A stretch of 64,000 bases of DNA, from assembly GCA_009777535.1 (NCBI GenBank), contig WRLP01000014.1, positions 1-64,000 on the forward strand, written 5' to 3'. Made by a program: the position numbers and the translations under genes. Shown here piece by piece: positions 46,010-54,897 of this stretch; position 1 is the first letter of the stretch, and every line of letters begins with the position of its first letter. This stretch comes from Treponema sp. (lineage in GTDB: Bacteria; Spirochaetota; Spirochaetia; Treponematales; Breznakiellaceae). A model generated the notes under the pieces. That model had not been told where the DNA came from. It saw only the letters and a list, made by a program, of their open reading frames with translations, and did no database searches.

Positions 46010-47515
46010 TTAACCAGGATTAATCCGGGACAAAAGCGGCCGGGGGAATTCCCTCCCCATGAATAAAGCATACTGCAGACAGGCCTGATGTATAAACATA
46101 TCATAACCATTGATGGTTCTGCAACCAGCTTCATGTGCCCGCTTCAGAAAGGGTGTTACGGTTGGATTGAATACCAAATCAACTACATCTTCCCTGCCTG
46201 TAAAGGTATAGGCTTCCAGGGGATCAACGGCATCGCTTCCTTGCGTTCCCGCCGGGGTGGTTTGGATAATCATATCGGAGTACCTGCCCATAAGATCAAT
46301 TCCCCTGTTGTCCAGTCCTTCCCATTGAAAATTGTAGGGCAGGGCAATTGAACGTGCTTTATGAGCAGTCCGGTTCAGAATAAGGCATTTTCCGCCGAGG
46401 CGGTGTACTTCGGCGGCTACTGTCTTGGCTGCGCCCCCTGCGCCGATTATTGTAATCTTCTTCCACCTAAGTTTCTTTTTGCCCAGAAATCCCAAAATGG
46501 AATCAGAAAAACCCGGAGCATCCGTATTCTCTCCAAACCACCCTTCAGTACACAGACTCATTGTATTGCATGCGCCAATGGATTGCACCACTGCCGACAT
46601 GCGGGCCAGATGTGGAAGGACGGCTTCCTTGTAAGGGGCTGCAACGGAAATTCCCTGGATTTTAAGGGCTTTGGCAAGTTCCAAAAAATTCGTGATTGAG
46701 TCAGTAGGGAAGGGAACACAAACTGCGTCGGCATCTTCCAAACCAAATACCTTGTTAAAAAAGGCGGGGCTGTAGCTTGTTTCGAGCGGAAACCCCGCTA
46801 CCGCGAAAATTTTTGTGTTTTTACCGATTTTTTTCATACGGTACAGATCGGCCAGTTCCCTGGCATCAATCTGCCCCGCGGCGGCAGTCTCGTTTTCGGA
46901 TAACGCACTGGAGTAACTAAAAACAGATCCAAACCGTTCCGCAAGGATTCTTGTACAAACACCGAGATGCCCCATACAGACAAGAATTTTATCCTGTTTT
47001 TGAAATGATCTTGATGCACGGTAGACTTTCAGCACTTCGGCTGTTGATTTGGCGGTTACGGCTATTTTGATAATATCATTTTCGACACGCTGCATGGATT
47101 TTATCTTTGCGGAAATATTGATGTCTGTTCCGTTTATATTATGGTAGGAACGTATAATTCTGGTGCCGAATGTGCGCGCGGCTTCTTCAAGGCTCGGCAC
47201 ATCAAGATCATCTTCAATATCGACATAGGCGAAATTATTCCTGGTGTCCGCTTCTGCATAGGCAAGCCCTTGCGCAAGCAGTTTTATCCTGGAGCCTTCG
47301 CCGCCTGTAAATTTACCCCCGTCTATATCACGGCGGATTGTCAGTATTACAGGAAGACCGGCAAGCTTTGGAAAGTGCCGTATCCGCAGGCGCTCATCAG
47401 CCGCGAGAAAATCAACCCTGAGTTCCGCGAGGTCAATGCTCCCACGATATTTTTTTAGCGTGTCCAGATTTTTTTCTATGGTAGGCGCTGTCAGGCATAG
47501 GCATATTTTTGCCAC
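46010..47515 (-). CDS. aroDE: Fused 3-dehydroquinate dehydratase / shikimate dehydrogenase
   Basis: A 501-residue bifunctional shikimate-pathway enzyme. The N-terminal type I dehydratase domain (1-220) has the catalytic His in SYHNING and the Schiff-base lysine in IKIAVTAKS. The C-terminal shikimate dehydrogenase domain starts near AVAGFPLETSYSP and contains APYKEAV, GENTDAPGFSDS and the NADP loop GAGGAAKT. Fusion is typical of spirochaetes, chlamydiae and plants. Two substrate-loop residues differ from the usual form (SYSPAFFN, and SVAAPYK instead of NVTxPYK), but the lysine is kept. Confidence 0.92.
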   Translation of the reverse strand: MAKICLCLTAPTIEKNLDTLKKYRGSIDLAELRVDFLAADERLRIRHFPKLAGLPVILTIRRDIDGGKFTGGEGSRIKLLAQGLAYAEADTRNNFAYVDIEDDLDVPSLEEAARTFGTRIIRSYHNINGTDINISAKIKSMQRVENDIIKIAVTAKSTAEVLKVYRASRSFQKQDKILVCMGHLGVCTRILAERFGSVFSYSSALSENETAAAGQIDARELADLYRMKKIGKNTKIFAVAGFPLETSYSPAFFNKVFGLEDADAVCVPFPTDSITNFLELAKALKIQGISVAAPYKEAVLPHLARMSAVVQSIGACNTMSLCTEGWFGENTDAPGFSDSILGFLGKKKLRWKKITIIGAGGAAKTVAAEVHRLGGKCLILNRTAHKARSIALPYNFQWEGLDNRGIDLMGRYSDMIIQTTPAGTQGSDAVDPLEAYTFTGREDVVDLVFNPTVTPFLKRAHEAGCRTINGYDMFIHQACLQYALFMGREFPRPLLSRINPG

Positions 47516-47526
47516 ATGTTTCTCCC

Positions 47527-47970
47527 TTAAAAATCAGAACGATACATAAAGATCGCCGATACAATACCTATGTTTGAAAAGTTGACTCTTAGAGCCAGGG
47601 GCCAGGCTGTTCCCGGCGATGACGGAAGCTGATAAAGCACATAATTTCCGTGATCGGCGGCATTGCTCCCAAGAGTGAGCAGCACTGCCGGTTTGGGATC
47701 GCCGACAGCAATCCCGTGCGCTGATCTTAGCGAGGCCTGCCAAACCCTGTCTCTGTATATGTAAAAATCCCCCTGCGGATATTCAAAAACCACATCGTCC
47801 TGCCAGTGTTCTTCTCCCCTGGCGGCGTAGACGGCTGTGGGCGTCCCAAAACGGCTTAAAACATCTTCAAGACTCATTCCAATGTACAAGACGCCCTCCT
47901 GCTGGGACAACAGCGGGAAAGCGGTTAACAGAAAAAACATTGAAAACGAAAGCCGGATACCTGTCTTCAT
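47527..47970 (-). CDS. Small exported protein, SmpA/OmlA-like fragment
   Basis: A 147-residue protein with a signal peptide (to about residue 22, FPLLSQQ). The mature start IGMSLEDVLSRFGTPT resembles the first helix and strand of SmpA/OmlA-type lipoproteins, but no lipobox is present. Function unknown. It lies 11 bp upstream of aroDE on the same strand and diverges from lysC with 89 bp between the two ATGs. Confidence 0.7.
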   Translation of the reverse strand: MKTGIRLSFSMFFLLTAFPLLSQQEGVLYIGMSLEDVLSRFGTPTAVYAARGEEHWQDDVVFEYPQGDFYIYRDRVWQASLRSAHGIAVGDPKPAVLLTLGSNAADHGNYVLYQLPSSPGTAWPLALRVNFSNIGIVSAIFMYRSDF

Positions 47971-48059
47971 ACTCCAGTTTAGGAAAACTATTTGTTTTAC
48001 TCAAGTGTATAACCGACCGCTTCCCACATTGCCCATCATCTGGTATTTTTAGAATTACC

Positions 48060-49409
48060 ATGATTGTAATGAAATTCGGCGGAAGTTCGGTGGCAAATGC
48101 CGTGCGGATACGCCATGTAGCTGAAATTGTGAAAACTCATCTTAATGCCAAGCCAGTGCTTGTTCTGTCTGCAATGGGAGATACAACCGATCATCTTCTC
48201 GAAGCCGCGGATGCGGCGTACAATACAGGGAAGTTTTCTCTTGATCGCATAAAAAAGCTGCACATGGGAACGGTAAATACTCTGAAGCTGCCCATTCAAA
48301 AAGAGGTTAAAACCCTGATGGATGAGCTTGCCAGCCTTCTTTCGGGAATTTCGCTGATTAGGGAATTAACGCCAAGGACAAAGGACTACCTTGTTTCATT
48401 TGGTGAAAGGCTGTCTGTACGGATTGCAGCGGCTTATATGAAGTCTATTGGTATTAAGGCCGAAGCCTTCGATGCGTGGGAGCTGGGTTTTATCTCGGAT
48501 TCAAATTACGGGCAGGCTGAACTTTCAAAAGAGAGCTGGGATCTTATCCCTAAAAAAATAATTCCCTTAATAAAAGCTGGCACGCTGCCGGTTGTTACCG
48601 GCTTTATTGCACAGGACGCCCAGGGGAGTATCACCACTCTTGGCAGGGGCGGATCTGATCTTACCGCTACAATGATCGCCGCAGCGTGTAAAGCCGCCGA
48701 AGCCCAGGTGTGGAAGGATGTTGACGGGATACTGACCGCGGATCCGAGAATTGTAAAAAAAGCAGGGCCGGTGGAGGCGGTCAGTTACGAGGAGGCCTCG
48801 GAACTGGCTTTCTTTGGCGCGCAGGTGCTTCACCCAAGGGCCATGCAGCCCTGCATGAAAACCGGAACACCGGTGCTTGTAAAAAATTCCTACAATCCTG
48901 CCGCGCCGGGCACCAGGATAATTTCTTCCCTGCGCGATGGCTCGCTCCAGGGCAAAAAAAAGATTTTGCCTGTACGCGCCATTACTGCGCGTTTGAACAT
49001 AACCCTTGTCGATATTGTTTCGACAAGGATGCTTGGGCAGTATGGCTTTCTTGCGGAAGTTTTTTCAATTTTTTCCAGGAATCGAATTTCGGTTGATATG
49101 GTTGCCACGAGCGAAGTATCAGTTTCACTTACCCTGGATGCATCCTATGATCTGGGCGAATTGAAAAAAGAGCTGAGCAGAATTGCCAGTGTGGAAATTA
49201 AAACCGGAAAAGCCATTGTAAGCATCATCGGCAATGTTAAACGCTCTTCGGAAATTCTCAGCAGGGCTTTCAGGACATGCCAGCTTGTAGGCGTACCGGT
49301 GCAGATGGTTTCGCAGGGGGCAAGCAAGGTGAATATAAGTTTTATTGTTAACGATACCGAAGCGGCTGAAGTTGTTAAGGCCCTTCATCTGGATTTTTTT
49401 GAACATTAG
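48060..49409 (+). CDS. lysC: Aspartokinase
   Basis: Phosphorylates aspartate, the entry step to DAP/lysine (and threonine/methionine). The 449-residue protein has the kinase signature KFGGSSV at 5-11, GFIAQDAQGSITTLGRGGSD, and two C-terminal ACT modules (VDIVSTRMLGQYGFLAEVF, VSIIGNVKRSSEILSRAF) for feedback control. The ATG at 48060 is the family start; a longer in-frame start would overlap the divergent gene. It begins the lysC-dapB-dapA-asd-lysA-dapL set, 8 bp before dapB. Confidence 0.93.
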   Translation: MIVMKFGGSSVANAVRIRHVAEIVKTHLNAKPVLVLSAMGDTTDHLLEAADAAYNTGKFSLDRIKKLHMGTVNTLKLPIQKEVKTLMDELASLLSGISLIRELTPRTKDYLVSFGERLSVRIAAAYMKSIGIKAEAFDAWELGFISDSNYGQAELSKESWDLIPKKIIPLIKAGTLPVVTGFIAQDAQGSITTLGRGGSDLTATMIAAACKAAEAQVWKDVDGILTADPRIVKKAGPVEAVSYEEASELAFFGAQVLHPRAMQPCMKTGTPVLVKNSYNPAAPGTRIISSLRDGSLQGKKKILPVRAITARLNITLVDIVSTRMLGQYGFLAEVFSIFSRNRISVDMVATSEVSVSLTLDASYDLGELKKELSRIASVEIKTGKAIVSIIGNVKRSSEILSRAFRTCQLVGVPVQMVSQGASKVNISFIVNDTEAAEVVKALHLDFFEH

Positions 49410-49417
49410 GAGAGATT

Positions 49418-50212
49418 ATGAACATTGCAATTATTGGCTACGGCAAAATGGGGAAGATTGTCGAGGAAATAGCGTGCGCCCAGGGGCATGTAATTGTCGC
49501 GGTTGTTGATAATGCGGCAAAGGGGAGTTCTTTCAGAACAAATGTGAAAATAAGCAGGAGCATTGCAGAGGCGGAAAACCTTGAAGTCGCCGATGTAGCA
49601 ATCGAGTTTACCCAGCCTGGCTCGGCTCTTGGGAATATTATCGCGCTGGCTGAAAGAAAAATCCCTTCGGTAATTGGAACAACCGGCTGGCATGATAAAA
49701 TAGACGAAGCAAAGAAAGCGGTACAGGCCAATCAAAGCGCAATGCTTTGGGCAAATAATTTTTCCATCGGAGTGAATCTGTTTTTTTCCATTGCCTGGTA
49801 TGCGGCAAATCTGGTTAATGAATTTTCTGAATTCGATGTGGGCGGTTTTGAAGCTCATCATAATAAAAAATTGGACAGCCCGTCCGGAACCGCCAAAACC
49901 CTGGTGGAAGGAGTTCTTTCAAGGGTAAGCCGTAAAAAGAATGTAGTTTGGGAAACCATGAACCGCAGACCGGAGCCGGATGAGCTTCACTATCCCAGCC
50001 TTAGAATGGGAACCATTCCCGGGCTGCACAGCCTGTTTTTGGATTCCGCGGCGGACACAATCGAAATAACCCATACCGCCCGCAGCAGGGAAGGCTTTGC
50101 CACCGGTGCAATACGAGCCGCCCAATGGCTGATATCGGCTGGGCAGGACGGCGAAAAGCGCCGCGGGGTTTTCACGATTGACGAAATGCTTGCAGAAATG
50201 GGATGCTTTTAG
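49418..50212 (+). CDS. dapB: 4-hydroxy-tetrahydrodipicolinate reductase
   Basis: Reduces the DapA product with NAD(P)H in DAP and lysine synthesis. The 264 residues have the nucleotide loop GYGKMG at 7-12, the GTTGW segment at 87-91, and the active-site EAHHNKKLDSPSGTA with H147, H148 and K151. AGGAGA precedes the ATG. The gene order lysC-dapB-dapA is tight, with 34 bp to dapA. Confidence 0.95.
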   Translation: MNIAIIGYGKMGKIVEEIACAQGHVIVAVVDNAAKGSSFRTNVKISRSIAEAENLEVADVAIEFTQPGSALGNIIALAERKIPSVIGTTGWHDKIDEAKKAVQANQSAMLWANNFSIGVNLFFSIAWYAANLVNEFSEFDVGGFEAHHNKKLDSPSGTAKTLVEGVLSRVSRKKNVVWETMNRRPEPDELHYPSLRMGTIPGLHSLFLDSAADTIEITHTARSREGFATGAIRAAQWLISAGQDGEKRRGVFTIDEMLAEMGCF

Positions 50213-50246
50213 TATCAGCAAACCCCAAAAGGGAAAGGAGTAATAT

Positions 50247-51152
50247 ATGACAAAGTTTCGGGGGGCGTATACAGCTCTTGTTACGCCAATGAAGGACTCA
50301 GGTGAAGTTGATTACGAGGGCTTCCGAAAACTTATTGCTTTTCAGATTGCTGAAGGCATTGACGGCATTGTCCCTCTTGGTACCACCGGTGAAAATCCAA
50401 CCCTTGATGAAGGCGAGGAAGACATTCTTATCGAAATCGCAGTAGATGAAGCAAGGGGCAAGGTACCGGTAGTCGTAGGAACAGGATCAAACGACACTAA
50501 ACACATGGTAATGTATACAGAACGGGCTAAACGCATGGGCGCGGACGGCGCCCTTGTTGTAACCCCTTATTATAATAAACCAAATGACGACGGGCTTCTA
50601 AAACATTTTGAGGCTGCCGCAAAAGTGGGGATACCGATCATTGTTTACAATATCGCTTCCAGAACTGGCAGGAATATCCCCGCGCCGCTTATGGAAAAAA
50701 TTTCCAGGATACCGGGCATTGCCGGCGTTAAGGAATCATCGGGCGATCTGAACCAGATGGGCGATATTATTAAAGAAGTCGCAGCGCCGCGGAAGGCCGA
50801 AGGCGGTTACTTTACTGTTCTTTCCGGCGACGACAGTTTTAATCTGCCTCTTTTAGCCCTTGGCGGCGACGGCATAGTTTCGGTTATTTCCAATTTGCTG
50901 CCAGGGAAAGTTAAGGCTCTGACAGCGGCAGGTCTTGAAGGAAAATTTGATGAAGCTCGCAGGATTCACTATGAGCTGCTTTCCTTTATGAAGGCGGCCT
51001 TTGTAGAAACCAATCCCATTCCAATCAAGCAGGCTCTTTCGTGGGCGGGGCTTCCCGGAGGGCCGACAAGGCTGCCCCTGGGAAAACTTGCCCCTGCAAG
51101 TGAGGCGGTTCTAAGAAAGGCAATGGTAGATTTGGGCGTCTTATCCAGTTAA
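50247..51152 (+). CDS. dapA: 4-hydroxy-tetrahydrodipicolinate synthase
   Basis: Condenses aspartate semialdehyde with pyruvate through a Schiff base. The 301-residue protein has the catalytic tyrosine Y134 (IIVYNIASRTG), the Schiff-base lysine K162 (AGVKESSGD) and the pyruvate-binding GTTGEN at 45-50. AAGGAG stands before the ATG. Three strong hairpins separate it from asd. Confidence 0.95.
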   Translation: MTKFRGAYTALVTPMKDSGEVDYEGFRKLIAFQIAEGIDGIVPLGTTGENPTLDEGEEDILIEIAVDEARGKVPVVVGTGSNDTKHMVMYTERAKRMGADGALVVTPYYNKPNDDGLLKHFEAAAKVGIPIIVYNIASRTGRNIPAPLMEKISRIPGIAGVKESSGDLNQMGDIIKEVAAPRKAEGGYFTVLSGDDSFNLPLLALGGDGIVSVISNLLPGKVKALTAAGLEGKFDEARRIHYELLSFMKAAFVETNPIPIKQALSWAGLPGGPTRLPLGKLAPASEAVLRKAMVDLGVLSS

Positions 51153-51164
51153 GACATTGTTAGT

Positions 51165-51277
51165 GAATCGCTGATTAACTTGATGCTAATCAGCGATTCC
51201 CTTTGTATTTGCTCATTTCATTGCGCAAATACGGGTAAGAGGCAATGATTAAATCCTCGATTGGATTTAATCATTGC
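51165..51277 (+). promoter_or_regulatory. Three perfect hairpins between dapA and asd
   Basis: Stem 1 is GAATCGCTGATTA with TAATCAGCGATTC (51165-51199). Stem 2 is GTATTTGC with GCAAATAC (51205-51232). Stem 3 is GCAATGATTAAATCC with GGATTTAATCATTGC (51242-51277). Stem 3 ends just before the asd Shine-Dalgarno. None has a full T-run, so partial termination or message processing is likelier than full termination. Confidence 0.7.
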
Positions 51278-51296
51278 TTTATTAAAGGAGAAAAAA

Positions 51297-52400
51297 ATGA
51301 TAAAGATTCCCGTTGGTATTTTAGGCGCGACAGGAATGGTCGGGCAGCAATATATCACCCTTTTAAACGATCACCCCTGGTTTGAAGTGCGTTATGTGGC
51401 GGCATCGCCGCGAAGCGCAGGAAAAAAATATGAGCAGGCTGTTGCCGGCAGGTGGCATCATGTAAAAACTTTTTCCCGTAATGTGGGAGCGATTATGGTG
51501 CAGGATGCAAACGATGTCGGCTGCGCCGCCGTCGCTTTTAAGCGCGGTGATTGTTCCTTTGTGTTTTCCGCCCTGGAAATGGGCAAGGATGAAACCCGCA
51601 GCCTGGAGGAGGCATACGCCGCCGCCGGCATTCCGGTTATTTCCAACGCGTCCGCGCACCGCTGGACAAGCGACGTGCCGGTCTTGATACCGGAAATTAA
51701 TCCCCATCACACCGACATTATTCCGGCGCAGCAGAAGGCGCGCGGCTGGAGCCGGGGCTTTATAGCGGTAAAACCCAACTGTTCAATTCAAAGCTATATG
51801 GCGCCGGTACATGCCCTTGCGCTGGCCGGTTTCCCATCGAAGCGTCTCATTGTAACCACCATGCAGGCGGTTTCCGGCGCGGGCTATCCGGGCGTCCCAA
51901 GCCTGGACATGATCGACAACATTGTTCCCTACATCGGCGGCGAGGAAGAAAAGTCCGAGAAAGAGCCGCTTAAGATTTTCGGCTCCATTGATAACGGCAT
52001 TTTCAAAAATGCAGCCCTGCCGAATATTTCTGCACACTGCAACCGTGTTTCGGTAACAGACGGGCATACTGCCTGTGTCTGCCTGGAGTTCGGCGAAAAG
52101 AAGCCCGCTTCTATGGACGAGATCAAAAAGATATGGGGCGCGTTTAAGGGGCTTCCGCAGGAGGCGGATTTTCCCATGGCCCCCAAACAGCCGATTATTT
52201 ACCGCGATGAAGACAACCGGCCGCAGCCACGCAAGGACAGGGACGCCGACAAGGCAATGGCTGTTGTTATCGGGAGGCTGAGGCCGTGTAATGTTTTTGA
52301 TATCCGTTTTACCGCTCTTTCGCATAACACAGTAAGGGGCGCGGCCGGCGGGGGCATACTAAACGCCGAGCTTTTAAGGCACAGGGGATATTTAAGCTAG
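51297..52400 (+). CDS. asd: Aspartate-semialdehyde dehydrogenase, fungal/archaeal type
   Basis: Converts aspartyl phosphate to aspartate semialdehyde with NADPH. The 367-residue protein is of the type found in archaea and fungi: catalytic C162 in KPNCSIQSYMAP, GATGMVGQ at 9-16, AVSGAGYPG, and HCNRVSVTDGHT. The ATG at 51297 has AAAGGAG upstream; the earlier in-frame start is not needed. It sits between dapA and lysA in the lysine operon, and its stop directly abuts the lysA ATG. Confidence 0.93.
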   Translation: MIKIPVGILGATGMVGQQYITLLNDHPWFEVRYVAASPRSAGKKYEQAVAGRWHHVKTFSRNVGAIMVQDANDVGCAAVAFKRGDCSFVFSALEMGKDETRSLEEAYAAAGIPVISNASAHRWTSDVPVLIPEINPHHTDIIPAQQKARGWSRGFIAVKPNCSIQSYMAPVHALALAGFPSKRLIVTTMQAVSGAGYPGVPSLDMIDNIVPYIGGEEEKSEKEPLKIFGSIDNGIFKNAALPNISAHCNRVSVTDGHTACVCLEFGEKKPASMDEIKKIWGAFKGLPQEADFPMAPKQPIIYRDEDNRPQPRKDRDADKAMAVVIGRLRPCNVFDIRFTALSHNTVRGAAGGGILNAELLRHRGYLS

Positions 52401-53660
52401 ATGAACAGAAAATATTTTCCCCTGGATAAGGCCGCTGTTGAAAAGCTGGCACAGCAGTATCCGACCCCTTTTTATCTTTATGATGAAAAGGGCATTGTCG
52501 AAAATATCCGCCGGATTAAGGCAGCGTTCTCGGTTTTTTCCGGTTACAAGAATTACTTTGCGGTAAAGGCGCTGCCCAATCCCCGTATCTTAAAAATACT
52601 CGCGGCGGAAGGGCTTGGCGCCGACTGTTCCAGTTATACGGAACTGCTGCTCTCTGAGATGGCCGGAATCAGCGGCGAAGACATAATGTTCAGCTCCAAC
52701 GAAACGCCCGCGCGGGAATACGAAACAGCCCGAAAAATGGGCGCGATTATCAACCTTGATGATTTTACCCATATCGGGTTTTTGGAAAAAACCGCCGGCC
52801 TGCCTGAACTTGTTTCTCTGCGCTATAATCCCGGCCCGCTGAAAGAGGGCAATGCCATTATCGGCAGGCCGGAGGAAGCCAAGTACGGCCTTACAAGGGA
52901 ACAGATCGTTTCAGGTTTTGCCCTGTTAAAGGAAAAGGGGGTGGGGCGTTTCGCTCTGCACACAATGGTGGCTTCAAATGAGCTTTCCGTTCCATATCAT
53001 GTTGAAACAGCCCGAATGCTTTTTGAACTTGCCGTAGAGGTAAAAAATAAAACCGGCATAACCTTCGAGTTTATCAATCTGGGCGGGGGCGTCGGTATTC
53101 CCTACAGGCCTGAACAGCAGGCCGTTGAATACGGGGTTTTGGCCGCCGGTATTCAAAATGCGTATAACGAAATAATAAAACCGGCAGGGCTTGATCCATT
53201 AGGTATCCGTACGGAGTGGGGCAGAACTGTAACAGGCCCCCACGGCTGGCTTGTAAGCAGGGCGATTCACAGAAAGGGAATCTACCGTAATTATATAGGG
53301 CTTGATTCCTGCATGGCCGATATGATGCGGCCGGGTCTGTACGGAGCGTATCATCACATAACAATTCCCGGAAAGGAAGACGCTCCGTTAAGCGAAGTAT
53401 ACGATGTGGTGGGCAGTCTCTGTGAAAACAACGATAAATTCGCCGTGCAGCGTAAACTGCCAAAGATAGTTACAGCCGCCGAAGATGCTGCGCACGCCGA
53501 CCTTGTTGTGATACACGACGCCGGGGCGCACGGCAGGTCGATGGGTTTTAACTACAACGGCAAACTGCGCTGCGGGGAATTGCTTCTGCGCCAGGACGGC
53601 TCGGTCGTGCAGATACGCCGCCCTGAAACGGCCGAAGATTATTTTGCCACACTGGAGTGA
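52401..53660 (+). CDS. lysA: Diaminopimelate decarboxylase
   Basis: Decarboxylates meso-DAP to lysine. The 419-residue PLP enzyme of the alanine-racemase fold has the PLP lysine K56 in YFAVKALPNP, the glycine-rich LGGGVGIPY phosphate loop, and ADLVVIHDAGAHGRSMGFNYN in the C-terminal domain. Its ATG directly follows the asd stop, so translation is likely coupled. The sequence is diverged from typical LysA, and related decarboxylases of the same fold cannot be excluded, but the operon supports LysA. Confidence 0.88.
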   Translation: MNRKYFPLDKAAVEKLAQQYPTPFYLYDEKGIVENIRRIKAAFSVFSGYKNYFAVKALPNPRILKILAAEGLGADCSSYTELLLSEMAGISGEDIMFSSNETPAREYETARKMGAIINLDDFTHIGFLEKTAGLPELVSLRYNPGPLKEGNAIIGRPEEAKYGLTREQIVSGFALLKEKGVGRFALHTMVASNELSVPYHVETARMLFELAVEVKNKTGITFEFINLGGGVGIPYRPEQQAVEYGVLAAGIQNAYNEIIKPAGLDPLGIRTEWGRTVTGPHGWLVSRAIHRKGIYRNYIGLDSCMADMMRPGLYGAYHHITIPGKEDAPLSEVYDVVGSLCENNDKFAVQRKLPKIVTAAEDAAHADLVVIHDAGAHGRSMGFNYNGKLRCGELLLRQDGSVVQIRRPETAEDYFATLE

Positions 53661-53662
53661 AC

Positions 53663-54865
53663 ATGATTAAAAGAAATCCGTGTATTGCAAATATCAAGGC
53701 GGGATATTTATTCCCAGAAATCGCCAAGCGCCGGAGGGAATACGCCGCCGCCCATCCCGATGCAAAGATAATCAGCCTGGGTGTTGGAAACACCACCGAA
53801 CCTGTCCTGCCGCACATAAATGCCGGCCTTGTGGAAGGTGCAAAAAAACTGGGAACCGTGGAAGGGTATTCGGGCTATCAGGACGAGGGGCTCATTCTGC
53901 TTAGGGAAAAAATTTCGGCTGTTTTCTACGGCGGCCAATTCGCCGCGGACGAGATTTTTATTTCCGACGGGGCAAAGTGCGACATTGGCCGCCTGCAGTT
54001 GCTGTTTGGAGCGGGAACAAGGGTGGCGGTGCAGGATCCGTCCTATCCTGTTTATGTGGACGGATCGGTTCTTATCGGTGCGGCAGGAGAATTTGCGGGT
54101 GATGGCTACAAGGGCATTACCTATCTTCCCTGCACGGCGGAGAACGACTACTTCCCCGACCTTTCAATGCTTCCGCCAAACTGCCTGATCTATTTCTGTT
54201 CACCTAACAACCCAACCGGCGCGGTTTCTACCCGCGAACAGTTGGGGGCACTTGTAAAGGCCGCGCAAAAGAACGGCTCGTTTATCATTTTCGATGCAGC
54301 ATACTCTGAATATATACGAGACAGCGGCCTGCCCAGGAGCATATTCGAAATCGAAGGGGCAAGAACCTGCGCCATAGAGGTTAATTCATTCAGCAAACCG
54401 GCGGGCTTTACCGGTGTGCGCCTTGGCTGGAGCGTGGTTCCAAAAGAGCTAAAATATTCCGGCGGGGAGAGCGTAAATGCGGACTGGGCGCGGATTGCAG
54501 GTACAATCTTTAACGGTGCTTCCAATATCGCCCAGGCCGGAGGGCTTGCCGCCCTAGACGGCAACGGCCTGAAGGAAGTGCGGGAACTGTGCGACTTTTA
54601 TCTGGGAAATGCCCGTTTAATCAGGGGGACTCTGGAAAAGCTGGGAATAAAATGCGTAGGCGGCGATAACTCGCCCTATATTTGGGCGCATTTCCCCGGG
54701 CAGGACAGTTGGGAAGTCTTTGCCAAAATTCTTGACAGGTGCCAGGTTGTTACAACGCCGGGTTCAGGCTTCGGCCCGGCTGGCCAGAGCTTTATCCGCT
54801 TTTCCGCATTCGGCCACCGCGCCGATGTTGAGCAGGCCTGCCATCGATTATCACTCTTCGAGTGA
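53663..54865 (+). CDS. dapL: LL-diaminopimelate aminotransferase
   Basis: A 400-residue class I/II PLP aminotransferase that makes LL-DAP from tetrahydrodipicolinate in one step. The PLP lysine is K245 in NSFSKPAGFTGVRLGW. DapL hallmarks are the N-terminal SLGVGNTTEPVLP, VEGYSGYQDEGL, IFISDGAKCDIGRLQ and CSPNNPTGAVST. Its presence means DapC, DapD and DapE are not needed. The ATG at 53663 has GGAG upstream. A hairpin overlaps its 3' end. Confidence 0.95.
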   Translation: MIKRNPCIANIKAGYLFPEIAKRRREYAAAHPDAKIISLGVGNTTEPVLPHINAGLVEGAKKLGTVEGYSGYQDEGLILLREKISAVFYGGQFAADEIFISDGAKCDIGRLQLLFGAGTRVAVQDPSYPVYVDGSVLIGAAGEFAGDGYKGITYLPCTAENDYFPDLSMLPPNCLIYFCSPNNPTGAVSTREQLGALVKAAQKNGSFIIFDAAYSEYIRDSGLPRSIFEIEGARTCAIEVNSFSKPAGFTGVRLGWSVVPKELKYSGGESVNADWARIAGTIFNGASNIAQAGGLAALDGNGLKEVRELCDFYLGNARLIRGTLEKLGIKCVGGDNSPYIWAHFPGQDSWEVFAKILDRCQVVTTPGSGFGPAGQSFIRFSAFGHRADVEQACHRLSLFE

Positions 54866-54870
54866 TAATC
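54846..54870 (+). terminator. Hairpin at the end of the lysine operon
   Basis: GATTATCACTC pairs perfectly with GAGTGATAATC around TTC; the dapL stop codon is inside the stem. The following TTCT is a short T-tract, so termination is plausible but not strong. Confidence 0.5.
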
Positions 54871-54897
54871 TTCTACGGAAAAAAGGATGAATTTGTC

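Noticed and set aside
47940-48059. N-terminal extension of aspartokinase by 40 codons
   Set aside because: It would overlap the divergent gene at 47527-47970 and does not match the family; MIVMKFGGSSV is the standard start.
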